Part shown: piece by piece, positions 26,597 through 33,983 of the stretch
Layout of the letters: every line of letters starts with the position of its first letter
Numbering within the stretch: position 1 is the stretch's first letter
NCBI RefSeq assembly: GCF_014635285.1
Contig: NZ_BMCR01000012.1
Location: 1 to 39,390 of the forward strand
DNA length: 39,390 bases
DNA from: Stappia taiwanensis
GTDB lineage: Bacteria > Pseudomonadota > Alphaproteobacteria > Rhizobiales > Stappiaceae
Reading direction: 5' to 3'
Program-made: the position numbers and the translations under genes
The notes under the pieces: model-generated
Told to the model about the DNA's origin: nothing
The model's database searches: none
What the model saw: the letters and a program-made list of their open reading frames with translations, nothing else

Positions 26597-27529
26597 ATGA
26601 TCCCCGACTATCAGGCCCTGATGCTTCCCGTTCTTCGTTATGCGGCGCAGGGTGAACAACGGGTTCCGGATGTGGCCGAACGGATCGCCGACGACCTCGG
26701 TCTCTCGCTGCAAGAGCGGGAAGAGCTGTTGCCAAGCGGTCGACAACGGACCCTGCACAATCGAGTTCATTGGGCGAAGTTCTACATGAGCAAGGCCGGA
26801 TTGATCGACAGTCCTGCGCGTGGTCGCTTTATAGCGTCCGATGCTGGAAAACGCTTCCTGGCATCCGGTGCGGAGAGCCTGAACACGCAGACACTCATGC
26901 GGATCCCCGAGTTCTTCGAGTTCTTCACGTCCAGCAACAAGCAGGATGCCGAAGAGAAGACTGTCTCACCGGCCTCTGCTTCGTCTGAAGGACAGGACGT
27001 GGCGACGCCGGAAGAACAGATCGAAGCGGCATATCGATCGTTGAATGCAGCGCTCAGGGCAGACCTCCTCGACCGGATACGTGACAACTCCCCGGCCTTC
27101 TTCGAGAAGCTCATCGTCGACCTTCTGGTCGCTATGGGCTATGGCGGCTCGCACAGGAACGCTGCCGAACAACTCGGACGGACAGGCGATGGTGGCGTCG
27201 ATGGGGTCATCAACGAGGATCGCCTTGGTCTGGATAGGATCTACGTTCAGGCCAAACGCTACGCTGAGGAGAACACAATAGGCCGACCTGCAGTTCAGGC
27301 GTTCGTGGGTTCTCTGGTCGGCTTCGGGGCAACCAAGGGCGTCTTTGTGACGGCCTCAAGCTTCTCGAGCGGAGCGATAGACTATGCGAAGAACCTGCCT
27401 CAGCGTGTCATCCTCATTGATGGACAGCGCCTTGCCGACCTGATGATCGAACATGGCGTCGGCACCCGTGCTCACCGGATGATCCAGGTCCAGCGTCTGG
27501 ATGAGGACTTCTTCTCCGAGGACGGCTGA
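26597..27529 (+). CDS. mrr: Mrr-family restriction endonuclease
   Basis: This 310-residue protein has the classic Mrr arrangement. An N-terminal winged-helix Mrr_N domain (residues about 1-95: MLPVLRYAAQGEQRVPDVAERIADDLGL in part, HWAKFYMSKAGLID) is joined by a linker to the PD-(D/E)XK Mrr catalytic domain at about 155-285. The active-site motif is clear: FFEKLIVDLL, GDGGVDGVI and YVQAKRY. It has a good GGAGGG ribosome-binding site nine bases before 26597. Mrr enzymes cleave methylated or foreign-modified DNA, complementing the type I enzyme, which cleaves unmodified DNA. Confidence 0.92.
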   Translation: MIPDYQALMLPVLRYAAQGEQRVPDVAERIADDLGLSLQEREELLPSGRQRTLHNRVHWAKFYMSKAGLIDSPARGRFIASDAGKRFLASGAESLNTQTLMRIPEFFEFFTSSNKQDAEEKTVSPASASSEGQDVATPEEQIEAAYRSLNAALRADLLDRIRDNSPAFFEKLIVDLLVAMGYGGSHRNAAEQLGRTGDGGVDGVINEDRLGLDRIYVQAKRYAEENTIGRPAVQAFVGSLVGFGATKGVFVTASSFSSGAIDYAKNLPQRVILIDGQRLADLMIEHGVGTRAHRMIQVQRLDEDFFSEDG

Positions 27530-27614
27530 CACGTCGCTGAAAGGCTGTTTGAAGAGCCAGTCGATTGTCCGGAGCAGAGGGTGGCATTTCGTGGTAACGC
27601 CACCCCCCATCGTT

Positions 27615-27879
27615 TCACTTCCCGAAAATCGCCTCGAAGTAGCGCGGCTCATAATGCGACAGGAGCCGTTTGGCGAACTCGCTCGGGTTGACCCTCAAGG
27701 CCTTCGCCCAGGAAACGAGCGCTTCGGGAGGAACCCGGTTGTTGCCGTTTTCCACCCCGGAGATCATGGTGTAGCACTCAAGCTCCAGAAGCTTGGAGAG
27801 TTCCTTCTGTGTTAGGCCTCGCTGCCTTGCGATTCTGTTTGGCTTCCTGCTTGTTCAGCCGTCCATCACTTCCTGCCAT
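27615..27879 (-). pseudogene. Frameshifted small XRE-family regulator
   Basis: Reading leftward, an ATG at 27879 begins MAGSDGRLNKQEAKQNR. The remaining homology continues in another frame as ARQRGLTQKELSKLLEL, then ISGVENGNNRVPPEALVSWAKAL and a C-terminal tail ending EAIFGK at the TGA (27617-27615). Together these make a complete helix-turn-helix protein of about 87 residues with one frameshift near 27830. The helix-turn-helix matches the Cro/XRE form GLTQ.ELA.LL......IS..ENG. It lies between the restriction operon and the integrase and may once have controlled either. A sequencing error would be the alternative to true decay. Confidence 0.7.
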
Positions 27880-27950
27880 TCATTCCATCCTGTTCCTGGG
27901 ACACAAGGTGTCCGTCATCAATGTGTTTGTTGCGCATGATCGGCGGCAGC

Positions 27951-28931
27951 CTATGCGAGCTTCTTCGCGATATCCGTGGGCTTCGGGTGCGTGTATCGGA
28001 ACAGCATCCTCGGATCCCTGTGGCCGCTGATGAGGGCTACCTCGGGAACGCTCAAGCCCAGCTCGAAGAACCGGCTGACAGCCTCATGCCGGAGATCATG
28101 GAACCGGAGGTCTCGAAGCTGAGCCCTTTCCTTCACCCGTTCCCAAGACAACCTCAGTGCGTTGGCTGATATCGGGAAAACCGCGCCACTGCGGGAATGG
28201 AACGTGTTCAGAATGGCCACTGCCGCTGCGGAGAGGGGCACCGTTCGTGCATGTCCGTTCTTAGTCTGGTGGATTGCAGCGGTCCGGGCCTTCAGGTCGA
28301 TGTTTTCCCAGACCAGTCCGAGGATCTCGCCGCGCCGCATCCCGGTCTCAAGGGCAAATTGAACGACCGGTTTGACATAGGGGTTTTGGCAGCCATCCGC
28401 AGCCATCAGAAGAGATTCCAGTTCGGCTTCAGCCAGACGTCTTTCCCGGGCCTTGCCGTCAGAGGGAACCTGGATGTTATGGACCGGGTTTTCCTTGAGT
28501 GGCGCGTCCCACTCCTTCCGGGCGACCTCCAGGCAATGCCTCAGGATGACGAGTTCCCGCCTTACGCTCGACGAGCTGACGACCTGAAGCCGCTGGTCCC
28601 GATATCGGGCAACTGCAGGAGCCGTAAGTTTGTGGACGGGTATCCGGGCGATCTCATGCTGAACGAGTGTCTTCAGCCTGTATTGCTCTGCTTCCGAACC
28701 ACGCTTCTTGGGCGTGATCTCCTTCAGATAGCGAAAAAGCAGGTCTGACAGGGGTGTTGAAGCTTGTTTCTGTACGATAATCTCGGCGTCGCCTCGTTCG
28801 AGATCGACCTCGAGCTGCTTTGCCCAAAGCTCAGCGTCGGCTCTTTGCTGGAAGGATTTCGTGATTGGCGGATGTCCTTGCCGCCTTACCTGCGCTTGCC
28901 AGGATCGACCTCTTTTACGAATGGTCGCCAT
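27951..28931 (-). CDS. int: Tyrosine recombinase / phage-type integrase
   Basis: This site-specific recombinase of 326 residues has an N-terminal Arm/SAM-like DNA-binding part (MATIRKRGRSWQAQVRRQG) and a complete catalytic domain. The catalytic residues are visible: Arg in TGMRRGEILGL, His-x-x-Arg in HDLRHEAVSRF, and His plus the nucleophilic Tyr in ISGHRDPRMLFRYTH. The ATG at 28931 has GGAGAG four bases upstream; a longer frame to 29000 lacks a site. It lies about 100 bp from a tRNA-Arg 3' half, its presumable attachment site, and is transcribed away from it, the usual arrangement at one end of an integrated element. Confidence 0.94.
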   Translation of the reverse strand: MATIRKRGRSWQAQVRRQGHPPITKSFQQRADAELWAKQLEVDLERGDAEIIVQKQASTPLSDLLFRYLKEITPKKRGSEAEQYRLKTLVQHEIARIPVHKLTAPAVARYRDQRLQVVSSSSVRRELVILRHCLEVARKEWDAPLKENPVHNIQVPSDGKARERRLAEAELESLLMAADGCQNPYVKPVVQFALETGMRRGEILGLVWENIDLKARTAAIHQTKNGHARTVPLSAAAVAILNTFHSRSGAVFPISANALRLSWERVKERAQLRDLRFHDLRHEAVSRFFELGLSVPEVALISGHRDPRMLFRYTHPKPTDIAKKLA

Positions 28932-28947
28932 CGTTCTCTCCGTCACT

Positions 28948-28963
28948 GTGACACTAGTGTGAC
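28948..28963. promoter_or_regulatory. Palindromic site upstream of the integrase gene
   Basis: A perfect ACACTAGTGT core (28951-28960) within GTGACACTAGTGTGAC lies 17 bp upstream of the int start; TGTGACA also occurs as a direct repeat here. It may be an operator controlling int, perhaps once read by the nearby broken XRE regulator. Functional assignment is inference. Confidence 0.4.
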
Positions 28964-29033
28964 AGATCGAATTTCGGGAGCTTTTCGGCTGGGACTCCAA
29001 AAGCTCAAACCTATGAAAAGGCTTGGCTTTTAA

Positions 29034-29078
29034 TGGCGCACCCGAGAGGATTCGAACCTCTGACCTCTGCCTTCGGAG
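29034..29078 (-). repeat. 3' half of tRNA-Arg(CCG): attachment-site (att) scar
   Basis: On the minus strand these 45 nt are exactly tRNA positions 32-76: anticodon loop CTCCGAA (anticodon CCG), 3' anticodon strand GGCAG, variable loop AGGTC, a perfect T-arm (AGAGG, TTCGAAT, CCTCT), the 3' acceptor strand CGGGTGC, discriminator G and CCA. The bases that should pair with GGCAG are missing on the 5' side (TCGCT instead of CTGCC), so only the half gene is present. This is the duplicated tRNA end left by a tyrosine-recombinase element. The intact tRNA should lie to the right, outside the window. Confidence 0.88.
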
Positions 29079-29780
29079 AGCGAAAATGGGCCAAATCCAC
29101 GTTTGATGGATTTTTCTAACGTGCTGATTTATAATTCATAATCGTTCACTTGTCAACATAGCGGTTCACCCCAATTCGCCGATATTTGTCCCAAATTTGT
29201 CCCAAAAATTCAAATTCTGACGGGGCAGAACGGCATATTGTTTACGGTTCGTTCGATAGAACGCATCAGCACTTTTGGTGCCATTGCAACGGTGAGGGTT
29301 GGAAGGGGATTGGTGACTTGGCGCACGTTGCATTAAGCACGTCTGCAAGACGAGCTCGTCATTCGACGCTTTTTTCATTGCAGGATTTTGCGATCGTCTT
29401 ACCTTAAATGTCTCAGCCTAAGATTTGCCTTGGCTGAGAGCTAAGCGGCTGCCGCCGGTGCGGGAACACCAACGACAGCCTGACCACAAACCCGTATCTG
29501 GAGGATACAGGCCATGGCTATTGCCAAGACTAGACTGCCGCGCGTTGCCGCGGAAACACCCTTCGTCATCTGTCCGCAGGTTTCTTGCCATGCCAGGCGC
29601 ACGGTGAGCTCGAAGCTTTGCGCGCATTCGGCCACCTGACGGGCCACGTTTCTCCCTGACCATCTGATTTGTCGCGATCCGGCTGCCGGATCCCGGAAGC
29701 GTTGTGCCGTTGGCGCACGGGTTCCCCCGTGCACCTGGTCAGCGTTGCGGGACCCCGTGCGGATCGCCAGGAGATTTTGC
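29079..29780. other. Island-end region without a confident gene
   Basis: About 700 bp between the tRNA half and the nuclease-like gene. The first part is AT-rich and contains the TTTGTCCCAAA tandem repeat. The minus strand at about 29441-29640 could encode a hydrophobic C-terminal fragment, but no start or homology supports it. A perfect 7-bp hairpin (GCACGGG, loop TTCC, CCCGTGC) at 29715-29732 lies in what should be the leader of the next gene. Confidence 0.5.
29185..29206. repeat. Tandem TTTGTCCCAAA repeat near the att site
   Basis: The imperfect palindrome TTTGTCCCAAA occurs twice without a gap (29185-29195, 29196-29206), about 105 bp from the tRNA half. Short repeats at this distance are typical arm-type binding sites for a tyrosine recombinase. 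Assignment to the integrase is inference. Confidence 0.6.
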
Positions 29781-30629
29781 ATGACGAAGACCAGATCCAG
29801 GCGGAAAGCCGCCATTACCCCCGCAGCCAATGCGCTACTGTCACCGCAGATCATGGCGATGGTAGATAGCGCCGTCGTCGGCGCGAGCGAGGCAGCCTTC
29901 GGGGGAGACCCGGTGCTGCCGGAGGAAGTATCCTCTTTCGTGTCCTTCTGCGCCTCCATCCAGAAGCGCGACGGCGGGCTTATCGAGGCGGTGATCTCCG
30001 ATACGATCGCCGCGGCACCGCATTTCACGGCGTGGAAGCCGGATGCCTATCCGATCACACGGCGCGCGGAAGAGCTTGCCCGCAGCGGGGAGATCGACCC
30101 GGAAGATCCGCCGCAGCTGCCCCAGAACAAGTCGATTGCCCGGCACATCAGGATCGACCAGTTCGCTGTTGACCTCAGAACGCTGACAGCGACCGCCATC
30201 GAGATCAAGCGATCATCCTACTTGGGCAAGGCGATACGCGAGGCGGCACGCCACGATCTCCTTTCCACGGCCATGCTGGCCAGGTCCTATGCACGAAAGA
30301 ACGGAATAAAGGCCATGACCGGATGTTCCGTCCTCATCTGCTTCTATGGCGATGTCACGCCTGACTTCCAGGGCTTTACGGTCCTGACCCGTGAGACGGT
30401 TGACGACTATTTCGGGGTGGCGATTACCCCGGTTGTCGAAGCGGCCCGGGCGTATTTCTCCCACCGGGTCCGGCAGCGGCTCGAAGAGCTGGTGACGCCA
30501 ATGACAGGCATCCTCTCGGACGCGACGATGCTTGCCTGTATGGAGGAGCGCGGGCTCGGGTCACCCCTGGAGGAAATGGCGCCACCGCCTCCAAGGTCCG
30601 GACGCCGGCCGAGGCTCGCCGCCGTCTAG
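29781..30629 (+). CDS. Unknown protein with a PD-(D/E)XK-like nuclease motif
   Basis: This 282-residue protein is not assigned to a family I recognise. The central segment IDQFAVDLRTLTATAIEIKR places Asp131 on one strand and Glu141-x-Lys143 on the next, the D-(9)-ExK spacing of PD-(D/E)XK nucleases, followed by a helix (GKAIREAARHDLLSTAMLA) and a hydrophobic strand (CSVLICFYGD), again fold-typical. The N terminus is basic and the C terminus proline-rich. ATG at 29781 has AGGAGA upstream; the ATG at 29745 lacks a site. It begins a three-gene unit with a small helical protein and an AAA+/M41 protease. A DNA-cleaving effector is my inference. Confidence 0.78.
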   Translation: MTKTRSRRKAAITPAANALLSPQIMAMVDSAVVGASEAAFGGDPVLPEEVSSFVSFCASIQKRDGGLIEAVISDTIAAAPHFTAWKPDAYPITRRAEELARSGEIDPEDPPQLPQNKSIARHIRIDQFAVDLRTLTATAIEIKRSSYLGKAIREAARHDLLSTAMLARSYARKNGIKAMTGCSVLICFYGDVTPDFQGFTVLTRETVDDYFGVAITPVVEAARAYFSHRVRQRLEELVTPMTGILSDATMLACMEERGLGSPLEEMAPPPPRSGRRPRLAAV

Positions 30630-30706
30630 GCAGGCCCTTTCCAACGCATCCCGATTTTCCAGTTCCGCCCGCGGGTTTCCCGACGGGCCAACAGGAGACC
30701 TTTGTC

Positions 30707-31219
30707 TTGTCTCAGCAGATTTATTGTCATTCGCGCAGCAACGGTGCTGCCCCTTCAGTCCGTTCTTCCGGGCGCCCCGATCCCCTTCAGGCCGCACGCC
30801 CATTCTCGTGGTGGCGGCAAGACGCCAAGCTCGGGGCAAGCGCGATCGATCTCATCGCCGCCTGCCTTGATGCCGCCCGTGCCACAGTGGCCACGATCAT
30901 CTCGGACACCGACGATCTGCCGGTCTGCTACCAGGCTCTGGAAGACCACATTCGATCCGATGGCATCGCTCATGGGGAGGATGGCACCCTCGACCTGCTG
31001 GCCTCCGCTCTGCTGGTGGCGATCGATGGCGCCAGAGGGCGCCTCGCCGAATGTGAGCCCATCACCCTCATGGATCTCTGCGCGCCAGTTGCCGATGACG
31101 GTCTCGGGCCGCTGCCCGACCCGAGCATGGTCACCCAGGCGTACAGTCTGCTTCAGGATGCCCGCTGGCTTGCTGCGTTCAATCGTGGCGACGCCGTCTG
31201 CCGGGAGGTGCGCCAATGA
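30707..31219 (+). CDS. Small helical protein of the AAA+/M41 unit (TTG start)
   Basis: This 170-residue protein has no recognised domain. A helical core (GASAIDLIAACLDAARATVA, ALLVAIDGARGRLA) makes up most of it, and the N terminus is polar. No in-frame ATG precedes the conserved-looking part; the TTG at 30707 has AGGAG nine bases upstream, so a TTG start is likely. Its stop overlaps the protease gene by ATGA, so the two products are made in coupled amounts and probably interact. It could be an adaptor or substrate of the protease. Confidence 0.75.
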   Translation: MSQQIYCHSRSNGAAPSVRSSGRPDPLQAARPFSWWRQDAKLGASAIDLIAACLDAARATVATIISDTDDLPVCYQALEDHIRSDGIAHGEDGTLDLLASALLVAIDGARGRLAECEPITLMDLCAPVADDGLGPLPDPSMVTQAYSLLQDARWLAAFNRGDAVCREVRQ

Positions 31220-33492
31220 CCAGTGCATCCGTAACCGTAGAGCCAGTCGTCGACACTCCTCAGAGAGATACCGTCCAGGCGCGTCTGGCCCGCAAGGCGC
31301 CCGAGGCCCGGCGCAAGGCGCGTATCGACAAGGTCTTTGGAAGGCTGGCCCGCCGACTGCAAAGGCGGGTCAATGCCGAGGCCGACTTGGCAGGACACTA
31401 TTCCAACCGCATCAACCGGGTTGACCTCAGCTCCGAGGATGGACCGGAAGACCAGGTCGATCTCGATCCTCAGGACGATGAGGATGCGAGTGCCGGGGAG
31501 CCGTTCCTCAATCGAGACGCGCTGCTGCTTCCGCCGGTACTCACCATGGTCACCGCGGCAGTGGCCCGGGCCATTGTCGACGCGGATGCGGGCAAGGCGA
31601 CGCGGTTGTTTCGCCCGGCCCGTGTTGTTGCTTTCGAGGCCCCTGAGTCTTGGCAGGAAGGTGTGGAGTCCATCATCAAGGCATGCCTGGTTGCCCAGGG
31701 GTGGAAAGCGAGGGAGCATGCCTATCTTCGGTCTCATTACAGGCACAGCGGACCAGGCGTTGCACTCTTCAAGGACTCAGGACCAGGTGATCTACGATCC
31801 AAGGACATCGACGAGGACGGCAGCGCCCTTTCCTGGCTCGCCCTCTACCTGCACGAGCGCTATGCGATCTGCATCATAACTGAGGATTTCGACGCACTCG
31901 CCGAGGAGGCAGGTGCGGCCTGCGACGTGGTCATGTCCCTCGGCACACTGGAAGTCGAGGATCTGGACCGCACGTTTCTGGCCTTGCACGACCGGGATTT
32001 GGGTCTCGCAGAGGCCGTCGACCCGGAGGTCCTGCGCTCCAAATCCTTATTCGAGATAGGCACCGCCATGCGCGAGCGCGAGGCGCCGGCGCGGACCCGT
32101 GCCCGGTTGCGCAGAATGCTCTCGGCCTCCGCATCCGCCCCGAAGGCTGGCTCCAAATCTGGAGGCAAGACTGGCCCGATACCCCTGGAGGAGCTCATCG
32201 GCTACGGAGAGGCCCGCACGTGGGGGCTCGACCTGGCGCTGGACCTTGCCGCCTACCGCAAGGGAGAAGTCAGTTGGGAGGATCTCGATCGCGGGCTCGT
32301 GCTTGCCGGACCGCCGGGCGTGGGCAAGACAAGGTTTGCGGCGAGCCTTGCGGCAAGCTGCGGTCTCCATCTGGTCGCAACGTCGGCCGCTGCCTGGCAG
32401 GCCTGCGGTCATCTTGGCGATTACCTCAGAGCCATGCGGCGCGATTTCGATGAGGCGCGGCGGAAGGCGCCCTCGCTTCTCTTCATTGACGAGATCGACG
32501 CCGTTGGCAGCCGGACCAACTTGCAGATCCACAACAGCGATTATGTGCGCATGGCAATCAACGGCTTGCTCGAGCAGCTCGACGGCTTTGAAGCACGCGA
32601 GGGCGTGATTGTCGTGGGCGCTACCAACAACCCCGGCGTTCTCGATCCCGCGTTGTTGAGACCGGGCCGGCTGGAGAAGGTGATCGAGATCCCGCTGCCC
32701 GACGAGGAGGACCTGGCGGGCATCCTGCGGCAGTATCTCATGGAGGATCTTCCGGACATCGATCTTGATCGGACCGCCCGGTTCCTGAGCGGGGCGAGCG
32801 GCGCGGACGTGGAGGCCCTCGTCCGCACGGTGAGGGCCCGGGCCCGGCGGGCGGGCGAGCGTCTTTCGGAAAGGCATCTGCAGGACGAGCTTCTGAAGCG
32901 CACCCCGCGCTATACCGTGGAAGAGAGATGGCAGATGGCGGTCCACGAGGCCGGTCACGCTCTCGTGGCCCATCTCTTCGGCCTGCCGGTCTACCGCATG
33001 TCGCTCGTCTCCCCGGAAACCGGGCCGCACGCCTTCGTGGGTATGGGGTTCTCCGCCGTTCCCACCGAGGCGGACATCGACATGCATCTCGCCGTCCTGC
33101 TCGCCGGCCGCGTCGCCGAGGAAGCGCTCAACGGGATGATCTCGACGGCATCAGGCGGTCCGCGCGAGAGCGACCTTGCACGCGCCAGCGTCCTGGCGGC
33201 GATGCAGGAGATCTCCTGCGGCCTCGGTACCTCGCTGCTCTGGCGTGAGCCGCCCGAGAAGGCCGAGGCGCGGCTCGCGACCGATCATCATCTGCAGAAG
33301 AAGGTCAGACTGCGGCTTGAGGAGATCGCCCACCTCGTCCGGGGCATGCTCTCGACGAGGATGCAGCCGCTTTACCGGTTGGCCGCTTTCCTTGCCCATC
33401 GCGGTGAACTGGGAGAGGAGCAGATTGCAAAGCTGCTCAGCGATGTCGATTGTGGAGGTTCCGACGCGCTTCGGCGGAGTTTGTTGCACTAG
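31216..33492 (+). CDS. FtsH-like AAA+ ATPase / M41 zinc metalloprotease without membrane anchor
   Basis: This 758-residue protein joins a unique N-terminal region (residues 1-320, no clear transmembrane helix) to an AAA+ module: Walker A GPPGVGKT at 365-372, Walker B LLFIDEID at 421-428, and VGATNNPGVLDPALLRPGR as the second region of homology. An M41 peptidase domain follows, with the zinc motif HEAGH at 577-581 and a likely third ligand Asp653 (ESDLARA). Housekeeping FtsH has two N-terminal membrane helices and about 610-650 residues; here the N-terminal part is replaced. It should be a soluble ATP-dependent protease, probably acting on a partner encoded upstream. The role in defence is inference from the island setting. 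Confidence 0.9.
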   Translation: MTSASVTVEPVVDTPQRDTVQARLARKAPEARRKARIDKVFGRLARRLQRRVNAEADLAGHYSNRINRVDLSSEDGPEDQVDLDPQDDEDASAGEPFLNRDALLLPPVLTMVTAAVARAIVDADAGKATRLFRPARVVAFEAPESWQEGVESIIKACLVAQGWKAREHAYLRSHYRHSGPGVALFKDSGPGDLRSKDIDEDGSALSWLALYLHERYAICIITEDFDALAEEAGAACDVVMSLGTLEVEDLDRTFLALHDRDLGLAEAVDPEVLRSKSLFEIGTAMREREAPARTRARLRRMLSASASAPKAGSKSGGKTGPIPLEELIGYGEARTWGLDLALDLAAYRKGEVSWEDLDRGLVLAGPPGVGKTRFAASLAASCGLHLVATSAAAWQACGHLGDYLRAMRRDFDEARRKAPSLLFIDEIDAVGSRTNLQIHNSDYVRMAINGLLEQLDGFEAREGVIVVGATNNPGVLDPALLRPGRLEKVIEIPLPDEEDLAGILRQYLMEDLPDIDLDRTARFLSGASGADVEALVRTVRARARRAGERLSERHLQDELLKRTPRYTVEERWQMAVHEAGHALVAHLFGLPVYRMSLVSPETGPHAFVGMGFSAVPTEADIDMHLAVLLAGRVAEEALNGMISTASGGPRESDLARASVLAAMQEISCGLGTSLLWREPPEKAEARLATDHHLQKKVRLRLEEIAHLVRGMLSTRMQPLYRLAAFLAHRGELGEEQIAKLLSDVDCGGSDALRRSLLH

Positions 33493-33713
33493 GTGGGCTT
33501 CAGTCGAGGTTTGCTGCTGCCGACACCGACTATCAGAGGACAGTGTCATTCTGGCCGACCAGGATTGTGGAGCGGAATGGGTAATGCGTGAACGGCGATA
33601 CTCGCAGCCTCACAAACTGGCGCTAAGAGCCTCCTGACGTGCTTGTGTCCCGAGTCGCATAGGATGGCCAATTTAAGCCAATAAGCGGCTCAAACGGCCC
33701 TGAAATAAAAGAA
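33493..33713. other. Gap after the protease gene
   Basis: This stretch runs from the protease stop to the terminator. No start codon with a ribosome-binding site and no homology was seen on either strand. Confidence 0.5.
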
Positions 33714-33746
33714 CCCGCCCATCGGAGACGATCGGGCGGTTTTTTT
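33714..33746 (+). terminator. Rho-independent terminator of the AAA+/M41 unit
   Basis: CCCGCCCATCG (33714-33724) pairs with CGATCGGGCGG (33729-33739, one bulged C) around GAGA and is followed by a run of seven T residues. It separates the protease unit from the Argonaute operon, which must therefore use its own promoter. Confidence 0.88.
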
Positions 33747-33947
33747 GCTGTCAGTTCCGGAGCCGGGAGAGGACTGGTGAGGCTTGGGTGACGAGCATTC
33801 AAATGCGGTCAATCACTGCAATTTTGAATTGCGCACTTGGTTCAGACCACGTTGTGCATGTGGAAATGTCGCTTGCGTTAGGGAATGCCTGAGAGAACTT
33901 TGTTGTTGAAATTAAAAGTTCTTTCCAAGAATTGCGTGTAGTACGGC

Positions 33948-33974
33948 TTGACGACACGGAATCCGTGCTACCAT
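33948..33974 (+). promoter_or_regulatory. Candidate promoter with internal palindrome for the Argonaute operon
   Basis: TTGACG (33948-33953) and TACCAT (33969-33974) flank a 15-nt spacer containing the 13-bp palindrome CACGGAATCCGTG (33955-33967). The first ATG of the operon is only nine bases after the -10-like box and has no ribosome-binding site, so transcription may start at or just before the ATG, giving a leaderless mRNA. A repressor binding the palindrome would sit between -35 and -10. The spacer is shorter than ideal. Confidence 0.42.
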
Positions 33975-33983
33975 GCTGTGTAC

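Noticed and set aside
29441-30028. Minus-strand frame with a hydrophobic tail (SLVLAIAMACILQI)
   Set aside because: The tail could be a membrane segment, but the upper part is antisense to the nuclease-like gene, and no credible start or family match is present.
33948-33983. TTG start giving a 12-residue longer Mrr-TIR-APAZ protein
   Set aside because: No ribosome-binding site, and the extension overlaps the candidate promoter and palindrome; [10 protein letters not shown] matches the expected start of an Mrr domain.
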